64,000 nt of DNA, from NCBI RefSeq assembly GCF_007556585.1, contig NZ_VJNA01000003.1, positions 54,544-118,543 of the forward strand, written 5' to 3'. Each line of letters opens with the position of its first letter. Position 1 is the stretch's first letter. The notes beneath the pieces are model-generated. The model was not told the origin of the DNA, made no database searches, and was given only the letters and a program-made list of their open reading frames with translations. The stretch is from Tepidimonas aquatica (GTDB lineage Bacteria > Pseudomonadota > Gammaproteobacteria > Burkholderiales > Burkholderiaceae_C). Shown in pieces: positions 19,203 to 29,013 of this stretch. Made by a program: the position numbers and the translations under genes.

Positions 19203-19216
19203 CCGCGCCGGCGCGG
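19203..19216. terminator. GC-rich hairpin between convergent genes
   Basis: A perfect 14-base palindrome (CCGCGCCGGCGCGG) lies in the 48-base gap between miaA and the convergent nitronate monooxygenase-like gene. It could form a strong stem on either strand and stop transcription from both sides. No T-run follows, so intrinsic termination is uncertain. Confidence 0.3.
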
Positions 19217-19235
19217 GCGCCGGGGATCACCACGG

Positions 19236-20192
19236 TCAGGCCACGCACAGGCGCTGGCGGGCGTCGGCGTACTCGCGCTTGAGCCGCTCGACCACCTCGG
19301 CCGCCGGGCGCACCGCATCGACCACGCCGATGCCCTGCCCGCAGCCCCAGATGTCCTTCCACGCCTTGACTGCGCCACCGCCAAAATTCATTTTGCTCGG
19401 GTCGCTCTCGGGCAGGTTGTCCGGGTCCAAACCGGCGGCGCGGATCGAGGGCTTGAGGTAGTTGCCGTGCACGCCGGTGAACAGGTTGGTGTAGACGATA
19501 TCGTCCGACGTGCACTCGACGATGCATTGCTTATAGGCGTCGCTGGCGCGGGCCTCGTGCGTGGCGATGAACAGCGAGCCGATGTAGGCAAAGTCCGCCC
19601 CCATGGCCTGCGCCGCCAGCACCGCACCGCCGGTGGCGATCGACCCCGACAACGCCAGCGGCCCATCGAACCACTGGCGGATCTCCTGGATCAGCGCAAA
19701 GGGGCTTTTAGTGCCCGCGTGCCCCCCGGCGCCAGCCGCCACGGCGATCAGGCCGTCGGCGCCTTTGTCGATGGCCTTGTGCGCGAAGGTGTTGTTGATG
19801 ATATCGTGCAGCACCACCCCACCCCAGCCGTGCACGGCCTGGTTGACGTCCTCACGCGCGCCGAGGCTGGTGATGATGATCGGCACCTTGTACTTTTCGC
19901 ACAGCGCCATGTCGTGCTCCAGGCGGTCGTTGCTCTTGTGCACGATCTGGTTGATGGCAAACGGCGCCGCGGGCCGATCCGGGTGCGCGGCGTTGTGCGC
20001 CGCCAGCGCTTCGGTGATTTCGGCCAGCCACTCGTCGAGCTGCGACGCCGGGCGGGCGTTGAGCGCCGGCATCGAGCCGACGATACCGGCCTTGCACTGC
20101 TCGATGACGAGTTTGGGGTTGCTGATGATGAACAGCGGCGAGCCGATCACGGGCAGCGCCAGCCGTTGCAGCGCGGCGGGGATCCGAGACAT
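19236..20192 (-). CDS. Nitronate monooxygenase family flavoprotein
   Basis: The 318-residue product is an FMN-binding TIM-barrel of the 2-nitropropane dioxygenase/nitronate monooxygenase family. It has the early PVIGSPLFIISNP, the phosphate-binding AGAGGHAGTKSPFAL and GSIATGGAVLAAQAMGADFAYIGSLF stretches. The ATG at 20192 has AAGGA six bases upstream. It is the last gene of an etfB-etfA-acyl-CoA dehydrogenase operon, which suggests a role in oxidation of an acyl or nitro compound rather than simple nitronate detoxification. Members of this family also include enoyl reductase-like enzymes, so the substrate is open. Confidence 0.85.
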   Translation of the reverse strand: MSRIPAALQRLALPVIGSPLFIISNPKLVIEQCKAGIVGSMPALNARPASQLDEWLAEITEALAAHNAAHPDRPAAPFAINQIVHKSNDRLEHDMALCEKYKVPIIITSLGAREDVNQAVHGWGGVVLHDIINNTFAHKAIDKGADGLIAVAAGAGGHAGTKSPFALIQEIRQWFDGPLALSGSIATGGAVLAAQAMGADFAYIGSLFIATHEARASDAYKQCIVECTSDDIVYTNLFTGVHGNYLKPSIRAAGLDPDNLPESDPSKMNFGGGAVKAWKDIWGCGQGIGVVDAVRPAAEVVERLKREYADARQRLCVA

Positions 20193-20228
20193 GGGCAATC
20201 CTTGCTTGAATGGTTGGCTTCAGCGGCG

Positions 20229-22019
20229 TCAGAACGCCTCCAGCGCCATCGCCTTGAGGCTGTCGGCGCCGTGCACGATGGCGTCGCGCGCGGCCAGCGC
20301 GCGCGGCAGGATGTGCTCGGCGTAAAAGCGCGCGGTGGCGATCTTGGCGCGCATGAACGCCTCGTCGCGCCCGGCCGCCAGCTCCTGTTGCGCGGCCAGC
20401 AGCGCGCGCGCCATCTGCCAGCCGGCCATCAGGTTGCCCGCCAGCATCAGGTACGGCACGCTGCCGGCGTAGGCGGCCACGGGGTCGGCCTTGGCCTGCG
20501 CGGCGATGTAGGCCACCACCTGCTCAAAAGCTTCGCGCGCGGCCTGCAGGCGCACCTGCACGGCGCGCGCCGCCTCGGTGCCGCTGGCCGCCAGCGCCGC
20601 TTCGGTGGCCTGCACCTGGCGCGCCACCGCCAGCGCCGTGGCGCCACCGTCGCGCGCCGTCTTGCGTCCGACCAAATCGTTGGCCTGGATCGCGGTGGTG
20701 CCTTCGTAGATGGTGAGGATCTTGGCGTCGCGGTAGTGTTGCGCCGCGCCGGTTTCTTCGATGAAGCCCATGCCGCCGTGCACTTGCACGCCCAGGCTGG
20801 TGACCTCGTGGCTGATTTCGGTGCTGTAGCCCTTGACCAGCGGCACCATGAATTCGTAAAAGGCCTGGTTGTGCCTGCGCGCTTCGGGGTCCGGGTGGTG
20901 GTGCGCGACGTCGTACGCGGCCGCCGCCACGCTGGCCATCGCGCGGCAGCCTTCGGTCAGCGCCCGCATCGTCATCAGCATGCGCCGCACGTCCGGGTGG
21001 TGGATGATCGGGGCAGCACCTGCGACGCTGCCATCCACAGGGCGGCTCTGGATGCGCTCGCGGGCGTACTGCACCGCCTTTTGGTAGGCGCGCTCGCTCA
21101 GCCCGATGCCCTGCAGCCCCACGGCGTAGCGCGCCGCGTTCATCATGATGAACATGTACTCCAGGCCGCGGTTTTCTTCGCCGACCAGGTAGCCCACCGC
21201 CCCGCCGTGGTCACCAAATTGCAGCACGCACGTCGGGCTGGCCTTGATGCCGAGTTTGTGCTCGATGCTGACGCAGTGCACGTCGTTGCGCGCACCCAGG
21301 CTGCCGTCGGGGTTGACCAAGAATTTCGGCACGATGAACAGGCTGATGCCTTTGACCCCTTCGGGCGCGCCTGGCACGCGGGCCAGCACCAGGTGGACGA
21401 TGTTGTCCGCCATGTCGTGCTCGCCGTAGGTGATGAAGATCTTGGTGCCAAACAGCTTGTAGGTGCCGTCGCCCTGCGGCTCGGCACGCGTGCGCACCAG
21501 CGACAGGTCGCTGCCGGCTTGCGGCTCGGTCAGGTTCATCGTGCCGGTCCAGCGGCCCTCGATCATCGGCGGGATGTAGAGCTGCTTTTGCGCCTCACTG
21601 CCGGCGGTCAGCAGCGCCTCGATGGCGCCATCGGTCAGCAGCGGACACAACGCAAAGCTCAAGTTGGCGGCGTTGAGGATTTCGGTGCACGCCGCCCCGA
21701 TCGTCTTCGGCAGGCCCTGACCGCCGAACTCGACCGGATGCTGCAAGCCCTGCCAGCCCCCTTCGGCGTATTGGCGAAACGCCTCTTTGAAGCCCGGCGT
21801 CGTCAGCACCTGGCCGTCGTGCCACGACGAGGGGTTGCGGTCGCCCTCCCAGTTCAGCGGCGCCACCACCTCCTCGTTGAGGCGGGCGCATTCCTCCAGC
21901 ACCGCCTGCGCGGTGTCGAGGTTGGCGTCCTCGAAGCCGGGGATGCGCGCGATCTCGTCCAGACGCGCCAAGTGGCGCATCGTGAACAGCATATCCTGCA
22001 CGGGGGCTTTGAAGGTCAT
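20229..22019 (-). CDS. Acyl-CoA dehydrogenase (long form with C-terminal extension)
   Basis: This FAD enzyme introduces an alpha-beta double bond into acyl-CoA and passes electrons to ETF. The 596-residue product has the FAD/substrate strand [12 protein letters not shown], then [12 protein letters not shown] and the catalytic-base region near [15 protein letters not shown]. An extra C-terminal helical domain (about 460-596) is typical of the long DmdC/FadE-like branch. It follows etfA by 75 bases in the same operon. Chain-length preference cannot be told from sequence. A histidine-rich loop, [14 protein letters not shown], is visible mid-protein. Confidence 0.92.
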   Translation of the reverse strand: MTFKAPVQDMLFTMRHLARLDEIARIPGFEDANLDTAQAVLEECARLNEEVVAPLNWEGDRNPSSWHDGQVLTTPGFKEAFRQYAEGGWQGLQHPVEFGGQGLPKTIGAACTEILNAANLSFALCPLLTDGAIEALLTAGSEAQKQLYIPPMIEGRWTGTMNLTEPQAGSDLSLVRTRAEPQGDGTYKLFGTKIFITYGEHDMADNIVHLVLARVPGAPEGVKGISLFIVPKFLVNPDGSLGARNDVHCVSIEHKLGIKASPTCVLQFGDHGGAVGYLVGEENRGLEYMFIMMNAARYAVGLQGIGLSERAYQKAVQYARERIQSRPVDGSVAGAAPIIHHPDVRRMLMTMRALTEGCRAMASVAAAAYDVAHHHPDPEARRHNQAFYEFMVPLVKGYSTEISHEVTSLGVQVHGGMGFIEETGAAQHYRDAKILTIYEGTTAIQANDLVGRKTARDGGATALAVARQVQATEAALAASGTEAARAVQVRLQAAREAFEQVVAYIAAQAKADPVAAYAGSVPYLMLAGNLMAGWQMARALLAAQQELAAGRDEAFMRAKIATARFYAEHILPRALAARDAIVHGADSLKAMALEAF

Positions 22020-22094
22020 GGGGTGTGTCTCCGGTCGGCAAAAAAAGGGGCATGCAGCGATGCGCTGGATGCCCTGGGTGGTTGGTCGTGGCCG

Positions 22095-23039
22095 TTACAG
22101 CGCCTTGACCAGCTCCGGCACGGCCTGGAACAGGTCGGCTTCCAGGCCGTAGTCGGCGACGCTGAAGATGGGCGCCTCGGGGTCTTTGTTGATGGCCACG
22201 ATGACCTTCGAATCCTTCATGCCCGCCAGGTGCTGGATGGCGCCGCTGATGCCCACCGCGATGTACAGCTGCGGCGCGACGATCTTGCCGGTCTGCCCGA
22301 CCTGCCAGTCGTTGGGCGCGTAGCCGGCGTCGACAGCGGCGCGGCTGGCACCGATGGCCGCCCCCAGCTTGTCCGCCAGCGGGGTGATGACCTCGTTGAA
22401 CTTCTCGGCGCTGCCCAGCGCACGCCCGCCGGAGACGATGATCTTGGCGGCGGTCAGCTCGGGGCGGTCGCTCTTGGCCAGCTCGCTGGCCACAAAGCGG
22501 CTCTTGCCGCTGTCATCCACCGCCGGCACCGACTCGACCACGGCGGCGCCGCCGCTGGCCGGCGCCGCGTCGAACGCGGTGGTGCGCACGGTGATGACGT
22601 GCTGCGCGTCGCTGCTGCGCACGGTGGCGATGGCGTTGCCGGCGTAGATCGGGCGCTCGAACGTGTGCAGGTCCACCACCGCGGTGATGTCGCTGAGCTG
22701 CGCCACGTCCAGCTTGGCGGCGATGCGCGGCGCCACGTTGCGCCCGGCGGCGGTGGCCGGCAGCAGGATGTGGCTGTAGCCGGCGGCCAGCGCCAGCACC
22801 TGCGCCGCCAGGTTTTCGGCCAGGCCGTGCGCCAACGCCGCGCCGTCGGCGTGCAGCACCTTGGCCACGCCGGCGATCTGCGCCGCCGCCTGCGCCGCCG
22901 GCGCGGCCCCTTGGCCGGCCACCAGCACGTGGATGTCGCCGGCACCGGCGGCTTGCAGTTTCAGCGCCGCCCCAACGGTGTTGAGCGTGGCGCCCTTGAG
23001 GGAGGCGTTGTCGTGTTCGGCAATGACGAGGATGGTCAT
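22095..23039 (-). CDS. etfA: Electron transfer flavoprotein subunit alpha
   Basis: ETF alpha binds FAD and carries electrons from acyl-CoA dehydrogenases to ETF:ubiquinone oxidoreductase. The 314-residue product has the N-terminal nucleotide-fold [11 protein letters not shown], and the C-terminal FAD domain with [33 protein letters not shown] and [17 protein letters not shown] used the ATG at 23039; the longer frame adds only seven residues. It follows etfB by 17 bases. Length is normal. Confidence 0.97.
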   Translation of the reverse strand: MTILVIAEHDNASLKGATLNTVGAALKLQAAGAGDIHVLVAGQGAAPAAQAAAQIAGVAKVLHADGAALAHGLAENLAAQVLALAAGYSHILLPATAAGRNVAPRIAAKLDVAQLSDITAVVDLHTFERPIYAGNAIATVRSSDAQHVITVRTTAFDAAPASGGAAVVESVPAVDDSGKSRFVASELAKSDRPELTAAKIIVSGGRALGSAEKFNEVITPLADKLGAAIGASRAAVDAGYAPNDWQVGQTGKIVAPQLYIAVGISGAIQHLAGMKDSKVIVAINKDPEAPIFSVADYGLEADLFQAVPELVKAL

Positions 23040-23056
23040 GGTGGCGCGTCCTTTCC

Positions 23057-23806
23057 TCAAATGACCTTGGCTTCGTTTTTGAGCTTGTCCACGAGCGTGG
23101 CCACGTCAGGCACCTTGATGCCGGCGCTGCGCTTGGGCGGCTCGGCCACCCGCAGCGTCTGCAGCCGTGGCGTCACGTCTACGCCGAGGTCGGCGGGCTT
23201 GACGGTGTCCAGCGGCTTTTTCTTGGCCTTCATGATGTTGGGCAGCGTCACGTAGCGCGGCTCGTTGAGGCGCAGGTCGGTGGTGATGATGGCCGGCAGC
23301 TTCAGCGCCAGCGTCTCCAGGCCGCCGTCGACCTCGCGCGTGACCTCGACCTCGTCGCCCTTGACCTCGACCTTGGAGGCAAAGGTGGCCTGCGGCCAAT
23401 CGAGCAGCGCGGCCAGCATTTGGCCGGTTTGGTTGGCATCGTCGTCGATGGCCTGCTTGCCCAGGATGACCAGCTGCGGCGACTCGCGCTGCACCAGCGC
23501 CGCCAGCAGCTTGGCCACCGCCAGCGGCTGCAGCTCGGCGTCAGTCTCGACCAGAATGGCGCGGTCGGCGCCGATGGCCATGGCGGTGCGCAGCGTTTCC
23601 TGGCACTGCGCCACGCCGCACGACACCGCCACGATCTCGGTGGCCACGCCTTTTTCCTTCAGGCGCACGGCTTCTTCCACCGCAATCTCGTCGAACGGGT
23701 TCATGCTCATCTTGACGTTGGCGATATCGACACCGCTGCCGTCGGCCTTGACCCGTACCTTGACGTTGTAGTCCACCACGCGTTTGACGGGGACGAGGAT
23801 CTTCAT
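23057..23806 (-). CDS. etfB: Electron transfer flavoprotein subunit beta
   Basis: ETF beta pairs with EtfA and binds AMP. The 249-residue product starts [20 protein letters not shown] and contains [16 protein letters not shown] and the ETF beta signature with [26 protein letters not shown] lies just upstream of the ATG. It is the first gene of the operon etfB-etfA-acyl-CoA dehydrogenase-nitronate monooxygenase-like. The upstream 120 bases hold two different palindromes described separately. Confidence 0.97.
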   Translation of the reverse strand: MKILVPVKRVVDYNVKVRVKADGSGVDIANVKMSMNPFDEIAVEEAVRLKEKGVATEIVAVSCGVAQCQETLRTAMAIGADRAILVETDAELQPLAVAKLLAALVQRESPQLVILGKQAIDDDANQTGQMLAALLDWPQATFASKVEVKGDEVEVTREVDGGLETLALKLPAIITTDLRLNEPRYVTLPNIMKAKKKPLDTVKPADLGVDVTPRLQTLRVAEPPKRSAGIKVPDVATLVDKLKNEAKVI

Positions 23807-23844
23807 GCGTTGCTCCTGAAGGTGACCAAAGCGTGTATGCCATG

Positions 23845-23862
23845 GTTGACGTTTACGTCAAC
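23845..23862. promoter_or_regulatory. ACGT-type inverted repeat upstream of etfB (LiuR/MerR-like operator)
   Basis: GTTGACGT and ACGTCAAC form a perfect inverted repeat with a 2-base centre, 39 bases before the etfB start. It runs into a triple direct GTCAAC repeat (23857-23874), read as TTGACG three times on the minus strand. The ACGT half-site arrangement resembles sites described for MerR-family LiuR regulators of branched-chain and fatty acyl-CoA genes in proteobacteria. That link is from memory of the family, not a search. Confidence 0.6.
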
Positions 23863-23920
23863 GTCAACGTCAACCCGGACCCCATTGTACGGGCCCCGGC
23901 GGCGCCGGGACCACAAAAAA

Positions 23921-23934
23921 CGAACGATCGTTCG
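23921..23934. promoter_or_regulatory. TetR-type palindrome upstream of etfB
   Basis: CGAACGATCGTTCG is a perfect 14-base palindrome flanked by A-rich sequence on the left and T-rich sequence on the right. It lies 115 bases before etfB and 43 bases past the mscS stop. Size and symmetry are those of TetR-family operators, and TetR regulators control acyl-CoA dehydrogenase and ETF genes in betaproteobacteria. A candidate -10 (TACAAT on the minus strand, 23884-23889) lies between it and etfB. Confidence 0.6.
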
Positions 23935-23976
23935 ATTTTTGGCGATTATAGGCACAGCCTCTGCGCGCCACAAGCC

Positions 23977-25290
23977 CTACCCCGCGCCCGCATCCGTCGC
24001 CTGCGCGACGACCGCAGCGGGCGCGCCGCGCAGGTGCAGCACGCGTTGCGGGTAAGGGATCTCCACCCCGTGCTCGCGCAGCAGCGCCAAGATGCGCAGG
24101 TTGATGGCCGAGCGCAGCCCGAGCTGGCCGTTTTCCGGGTCGGCGATCCAGTAGCCCAGCGTGAACTCCAGCCCGTCGGCGCCGAAGGCCGACAGCGCCG
24201 CCAGCGGCGCGGGGTCACGCAGTACACGCGGCTGCTCCAGCGCCGCCTGTTCCAGCAGCCGCCGCACCAGGTCGACGTCGCTGTCGTAGGCGACGCTGAC
24301 CACCGTGGACTGCCACACGCGCGGGTCGGACAGAGACAGGTTTTCCACCCGCTGCGTGATCAGCATCTCGTTCGGCACGATGGACTCGCGCCCGCTGACG
24401 GCGCGGATGACCGTGTAGCGTGCCTTGATGTCGGCCACCACGCCTTCGAAGGCGTCGAGGCGCACCATGTCGCCGATGCGCATGCTGCGCTCGGTCAGGA
24501 TGACAAAGCCGCTGACGTAGTTGGCGGCCAGTTTTTGCAGGCCAAAGCCGATGCCCACGCCGATGGCGCCACCCAACACCGACAGCGCCGTCAGGTCGAT
24601 GCCCACTGCCGATAGCGCCAGCATCAACCCGACGGACAGCAACAACGCCCGTGTGGCGTTGCTGGCGACCTTGCGCAGCGACAGCGACTCGCCGCTGGCG
24701 TCGCGCAGCAGCCGCGCCTCGATGGCCGACGACACCCACAACGCCACGATCAGCACCACCGCAGCCGACAGCGCGCCTTCCAGCAGCGTGCGCACCGACA
24801 CCGTGCTGCCGCCCAGCTTCCAGTGGATCTGGTCCAGCTCGGCCAGCACCACCGGCAGCAACCCGGTGATCCAAGCCACTGCCGCCAGCCACGCCAGCCA
24901 CGACAGCGACCGCTCCACCGGGCGCAGCCAGGGCGCGTCGCGAAACGCCACCTCCAGCACCTTGACGCCGACCCGAATCGCCACCAGCGCGATCAGCGCG
25001 GGGATGGCCACGCTCCACACCGCACGCGGCACCCACATCGCCGTCAGCGTCCGCCCGGCGTAAGCCAGCACCAGCCACAGCAGCGGAAACAGCACGCCGT
25101 CGATGCCGCGGCGGCCAAACCAGATCGAGCGCTCGGCATCCGGGTTGAACGCGCGCTGCAACCCGCGCACTGCCAACCACGCCAGCGCCCCTGCCAGCGC
25201 CAGCACGCCCAGCTCCAGCAGCGCGCCGGGTTGGGCAAAGGCGCGCAGCCACGCCTGCAGATCGTCCAGCGGAACCGGCGAGCGCGCCAT
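23977..25290 (-). CDS. Mechanosensitive ion channel of the MscS family
   Basis: The 437-residue product is an inner-membrane channel opened by membrane tension to release solutes on hypo-osmotic shock. It has about five hydrophobic segments before the conserved pore helix and beta domain: GGAIGVGIGFGLQKLAANYVSG (Gly/Ala-packed pore helix) and FVILTERSMRIGDMVRL. The C-terminal cytoplasmic vestibule domain ends with EIPYPQRVLHL. The ATG overlaps the enoyl-CoA hydratase stop by one base (TGATG). It is longer than E. coli MscS because of extra N-terminal membrane helices. Confidence 0.93.
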   Translation of the reverse strand: MARSPVPLDDLQAWLRAFAQPGALLELGVLALAGALAWLAVRGLQRAFNPDAERSIWFGRRGIDGVLFPLLWLVLAYAGRTLTAMWVPRAVWSVAIPALIALVAIRVGVKVLEVAFRDAPWLRPVERSLSWLAWLAAVAWITGLLPVVLAELDQIHWKLGGSTVSVRTLLEGALSAAVVLIVALWVSSAIEARLLRDASGESLSLRKVASNATRALLLSVGLMLALSAVGIDLTALSVLGGAIGVGIGFGLQKLAANYVSGFVILTERSMRIGDMVRLDAFEGVVADIKARYTVIRAVSGRESIVPNEMLITQRVENLSLSDPRVWQSTVVSVAYDSDVDLVRRLLEQAALEQPRVLRDPAPLAALSAFGADGLEFTLGYWIADPENGQLGLRSAINLRILALLREHGVEIPYPQRVLHLRGAPAAVVAQATDAGAG

Positions 25291-26090
25291 CACACCCCCC
25301 CGCTGCGCCACGCCGGGGCGCGTTTTTCGACGAACGCCTGCACGCCTTCCTGCGCCACCTCGTGCATCATGTTGCACGCCATCGTCTGCCCGGCCAACTG
25401 GTAGGCGGCTTCGATGCCGGTCTCCCGGTGCTGGTAAAACACCGCTTTGCCCATCGCGATGGCCGCACGCGGCTTGGCCAGGATCGACGTCACCAGCCGC
25501 TCGACCTCGGCGTCCAGCGCCTCCAGCGGCACCACGCGGTTGACCAGACCGCGCGCGTGCGCCTCGTGCGCGCCGATGAATTCGCCCGTCAACAGCATTT
25601 CCATCGCCACCTTGGTGGGTACGTTGCGCACCAGCGGCACGCTGGGCGTGGCGCAAAAGAGCCCCACGTCGATGCCGTTGACACCGAAGCGCGCCTCCTG
25701 CGCCGCCACCGCCAGGTCGCACTGCGCCACCAGCTGGCAACCGGCCGCGGTGGCCAGCCCCTGCACGCGCGCGATCACCGGCACCGGCAGGCGCTGGATC
25801 TGCAGCATCATGCGCGAGCACTGGGCAAACAACTGCTGGTAGTACGCCAGGCTGGGGTTGGCGCGCATTTCCTTGAGGTTGTGCCCGGCGCAAAACGCTT
25901 TGCCCGCCGCCGCGATGACCAGCACGCGCCCGGCTTCGTCGGCCGCCACCTCGTCCAGCTTGGCCGACAGCGCCGCCAGCATCGCCTCGCTGAGCGCGTT
26001 GAAAGTCTTGGGGGTGTTGAGCGTGAGGGTGTGCACGCCGCGCGCATCACGCTGGTGCAACAAGATGGGCTCTTGCTCGCTCATCGACAT
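25290..26090 (-). CDS. Enoyl-CoA hydratase/isomerase family protein
   Basis: The 266-residue product has the crotonase fold: LNTPKTFNALSEAM, the oxyanion-hole region AAGKAFCAGHNLKEM, and the second site CDLAVAAQEARFGVNGIDVGLF. The pattern around GLFCATPSVPLVRN resembles the ECHDC3-like branch, whose reaction is not well defined. GAGGAG precedes the ATG. The gene lies between the histone-deacetylase-like gene and mscS, one base overlapping mscS. Hydration of enoyl-CoA would fit the acyl-CoA dehydrogenase operon downstream. Confidence 0.9.
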   Translation of the reverse strand: MSMSEQEPILLHQRDARGVHTLTLNTPKTFNALSEAMLAALSAKLDEVAADEAGRVLVIAAAGKAFCAGHNLKEMRANPSLAYYQQLFAQCSRMMLQIQRLPVPVIARVQGLATAAGCQLVAQCDLAVAAQEARFGVNGIDVGLFCATPSVPLVRNVPTKVAMEMLLTGEFIGAHEAHARGLVNRVVPLEALDAEVERLVTSILAKPRAAIAMGKAVFYQHRETGIEAAYQLAGQTMACNMMHEVAQEGVQAFVEKRAPAWRSGGV

Positions 26091-26123
26091 GGGTAGGTCT
26101 CCTCGTTACGGAGGCGTTCGCCG

Positions 26124-27074
26124 TCACAGGTCGGCCAGCGTGCGCACGTGCGCCTCGACGCTGCGCGCCAGCGCGCTGAGGTTGTAGCCGCCCTCCAGCA
26201 CGCTGACGATGCGGCCCTTGGCATGGCGGCGCGCCACGTCCATCAGCCGCTGCGTGATCCAGACGTAGTCCTGCTCCACCAGCGCAAGCTGGCCGAGGTC
26301 GTCCTCGCGGTGGGCGTCGAAGCCGGCGCTGATCAGGATCAGCTGCGGGCGGTGCGCCTCCAGCCGCGGCAGCCACATCATCTCGATGAGCTCACGCACT
26401 TCCATGCCACGGGTGTAGGCCGGCACGGGCACATTGACCAGGTTGGCGTCGTCGCGGTGGTCCCACTCCGGGTAGTGCGGGTGTTGGTAAAAGCTGCACA
26501 TCAGGATGCGCTCGTCGCCGGCGACGATGTCCTCCGTCCCGTTGCCGTGGTGCACGTCGAAGTCGACGATCGCCACGCGCTGCAGCCCCAGGCGCGCCAG
26601 CGCGTACTTGGCCGCCACCGCCACGTTGTTGAAGAAGCAGAATCCCATCGCCCGGTTGCGGCAGGCATGGTGGCCCGGCGGGCGCACGGCGCAGAAGGCA
26701 TTGGCCAGCTCGCCGTTGACCACCGCCTCGGCGGCGTCGATGGCCGCGCCTGCCGCGGCCAGCGCCGCCTCCCACGTGTGCAGGCCCAGCGCCGTGTCGG
26801 GGTCCAGCGCCAGATGCGTCGGGCCACCGGCCTGCACGTTGTCGCGCAGCTCGTCGGCCAAACCACGTAAGGCCGCCACGTGCAGCCGGTCATGCGCCAG
26901 CTCCAGCTCCGCCACCGACGCCAGTGTCGCGGTGCGCTGCGCCAGCGCGTCCAGCACCCCGGTGATCAGCAACCGGTCCTCGATCGCACCCAGCCGCTGG
27001 GGGCATTCCGGGTGCCCCGGTCCCATGTCGTGGCGGGCGCAAGCGGGATGGGTGAAGTAGCCGGTCGGTTTCAT
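26124..27074 (-). CDS. Histone deacetylase-like amidohydrolase (class II type)
   Basis: This zinc-dependent deacetylase family acts on acetylated polyamines, small amides or lysines in bacteria. The 316-residue product has [15 protein letters not shown] (catalytic His pair), [12 protein letters not shown] (zinc-ligand Asp and His) and [13 protein letters not shown] (second zinc Asp). The pattern fits the class II-like bacterial group rather than classical AcuC. It leads a minus-strand run HDAC-ECH-mscS. The gene is divergent from moxR. Natural substrate is unknown. Confidence 0.92.
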   Translation of the reverse strand: MKPTGYFTHPACARHDMGPGHPECPQRLGAIEDRLLITGVLDALAQRTATLASVAELELAHDRLHVAALRGLADELRDNVQAGGPTHLALDPDTALGLHTWEAALAAAGAAIDAAEAVVNGELANAFCAVRPPGHHACRNRAMGFCFFNNVAVAAKYALARLGLQRVAIVDFDVHHGNGTEDIVAGDERILMCSFYQHPHYPEWDHRDDANLVNVPVPAYTRGMEVRELIEMMWLPRLEAHRPQLILISAGFDAHREDDLGQLALVEQDYVWITQRLMDVARRHAKGRIVSVLEGGYNLSALARSVEAHVRTLADL

Positions 27075-27193
27075 CGTGGGGTCTGCCTCGGGTGGTGATG
27101 CCGGGCGCGCCGCCCTTGCGGTATCGTCACCCTACCATGACGTCACCACAACCGCTGATCGACGCGCTGCAGCAGTAGCTTACCACGGTCGTT

Positions 27194-28054
27194 TTGGGCA
27201 AGGACGAGGTGGTGCGCCAAGCGCTGACCTGCCTGCTGGCCGACGGCCACCTGCTGATCGAGGACGTGCCCGGCGTCGGCAAGACCACGCTGGCGCAGGC
27301 ACTGGCGCGTACGTTAGGCCTGCGTCTGGCGCGGGTGCAGTTCACGGCCGATTTGCTGCCCAGTGACGTCGTCGGCGCCTCGGTGTGGGACCGCGAGCGG
27401 CGCAGCTTTGTCTTCCACCCCGGACCGGTGTTTGCCGACGTGCTGCTGGCCGACGAAATCAACCGCGCCAGCCCGCGCACGCAAAGCGCGCTGCTGGAAG
27501 CAATGGAGGAACGCCAGGTCACGGTCGACGGCGTCACGCACCCACTGCCGCAGCCGTTTTTCGTCATCGCGACCCAAAACCCGCTGGAGCAGGTGGGCGC
27601 GCAACCGCTGCCCGAATCGCAGTTGGACCGCTTTTTGATGCGGCTGTCGCTTGGCTACCCCGACGCTGCGGCCGAACGCGCGCTGCTGCGCGGGCAAGAC
27701 CGGCGCGAGCTGCTCAGCACCCTGCCGGCGTTGACCGACGCGGCGGGCCTGCGCGCGCTGCAGCACGCGGCGGCCGCCGTCGGCGTGGCCGACGCGCTGC
27801 TCGACACCCTGCAGGCGCTGCTGCACGCCACGCGCAGCGGCGGCCGCTTTGCGCAGGGGCTCAGCCCGCGCGCTGGCTTGGCGCTGCTGCGCGCGGCGCG
27901 CGCGTACGCGCTGCTGCAGGGGCGCGCTTACGTGGCCCCGGACGACCTGTACGCCGTGGTCGTGCCGGTGGCGGCCCACCGGCTGCGCCCGGCCCCGGGC
28001 GTGGCGCACGACAGCGCCGCGCTGCTGCGCGCGCTGCAGCAGGAGCTGGGATGA
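27194..28054 (+). CDS. MoxR family AAA ATPase; frame extends upstream through an in-frame TAG
   Basis: MoxR ATPases act as chaperones with DUF58 and transglutaminase partners. The protein has Walker A (EDVPGVGKTTLA), Walker B (LLADEINRA), sensor 1 (VIATQNPLEQ) and the C-terminal lid. The normal start appears to be the ATG at 27137, which reads MTSPQPLIDALQQ and then hits TAG at 27176-27178, followed in frame by LTTVVLGKDEV. The listed start is a TTG at 27194, which would drop the first 19 residues but keep the AAA core. TAG would be CAG after one base change. The TGA overlaps the DUF58 ATG by four bases. Confidence 0.85.
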   Translation: MGKDEVVRQALTCLLADGHLLIEDVPGVGKTTLAQALARTLGLRLARVQFTADLLPSDVVGASVWDRERRSFVFHPGPVFADVLLADEINRASPRTQSALLEAMEERQVTVDGVTHPLPQPFFVIATQNPLEQVGAQPLPESQLDRFLMRLSLGYPDAAAERALLRGQDRRELLSTLPALTDAAGLRALQHAAAAVGVADALLDTLQALLHATRSGGRFAQGLSPRAGLALLRAARAYALLQGRAYVAPDDLYAVVVPVAAHRLRPAPGVAHDSAALLRALQQELG

Positions 28055-29013
28055 CCGCCATGGATGGCGTGCGCGGCTGGCGTGTGTGGTGGCTGGGGCG
28101 GCTGCCGCGCACGCCGGCGCACCGGCTCACCCACCGCACGCTGTACGTGCTGCCGACGCGGCCAGGGTGGATGCTGACGCTGACCCTGACGCTGCTGCTG
28201 GTGGGCAGCATCAATTTTCAGCTCAACCTGGGCTACGCGCTGACCTTCATGCTGGCTGGCAGCGCCGCCGCGGCGGTGTGGAGCGCTCACGCCAACATGC
28301 GCGGCCTGACGCTGACGCTGGGCGACGCGCGCGACGCCTGGGCCGGCCAGCCCGCGACGCTGACGGTGCGCGTGACGGGCGCCCAACGGCCGCGCTGGGC
28401 GGTGGAGGTCGACGCCCTGGGCGGCCCGCCCGCCGTGCCGCAGGACCTCGTCGACCCCGAGGTGGCCATCGAGGTGCCGTGGGTACCGCCGCGCCGCGGC
28501 TGGCAGCCTGCGCCCCTGGTGCGCGTCGCCACCCGCTACCCGCTCGGGGTATGCCGCGTGTGGAGCTGGTGGCGCCCCGCCTCCGACATCCTGGTCTACC
28601 CCGCGCCGGAACCGGACGCCCCACCGCCCCCGCTGACACCGAGCGGCGCCGGGTCCGCCAGCGCCCATGGCGGCGCCTGTGCCACCGGCTGGCCCGACGA
28701 CGTGCGCCCGTGGCACGCGGGCGACTCGGCGCGCCAAGTGCTGTGGAAAAAAGCCGCCCAGGTGGACGATGACCCCACCCGGTGGTGGGTGCGCACGTCC
28801 CGCCCCGACGCCGACGGCCCCGAGCGCTGGTTGGACGAGGCCGACTGCGCGCTGCCGGACGTCGAGCGCCGCCGCGCCCGCCTGTGCGCCTGGGTGCTGC
28901 AGGCCGAGCGCTCAGGCGGGCGTTACGGCCTGCGCGTGGGCGGTATCACGGTCCCGCCGGGGCGCGGCCCCGAGCACCGGCGCCGCTGTCTGGAGGTGCT
29001 GGCATGCCACTGA
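28051..29013 (+). CDS. DUF58 domain protein (MoxR partner)
   Basis: The 320-residue product has two membrane helices near residues 33-75 and a C-terminal DUF58 region. That region contains VRPWHAGDSARQVLWKKAAQ, a variant of the family motif RxYxxGDxxRxIxW. In DUF58 proteins this region is followed by a von Willebrand-like fold. It overlaps moxR by four bases and the next gene by ten, so all three are translationally coupled. Together MoxR, DUF58 and the TgpA-like protein form a conserved envelope module whose exact role is not settled. Confidence 0.9.
   Translation: MTAMDGVRGWRVWWLGRLPRTPAHRLTHRTLYVLPTRPGWMLTLTLTLLLVGSINFQLNLGYALTFMLAGSAAAAVWSAHANMRGLTLTLGDARDAWAGQPATLTVRVTGAQRPRWAVEVDALGGPPAVPQDLVDPEVAIEVPWVPPRRGWQPAPLVRVATRYPLGVCRVWSWWRPASDILVYPAPEPDAPPPPLTPSGAGSASAHGGACATGWPDDVRPWHAGDSARQVLWKKAAQVDDDPTRWWVRTSRPDADGPERWLDEADCALPDVERRRARLCAWVLQAERSGGRYGLRVGGITVPPGRGPEHRRRCLEVLACH

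Noticed and set aside
19191..23255. 1354-codon plus-strand frame opposite the acyl-CoA operon
   Set aside because: It covers four convincing minus-strand genes and reads as low-complexity His/Gln/Arg sequence.
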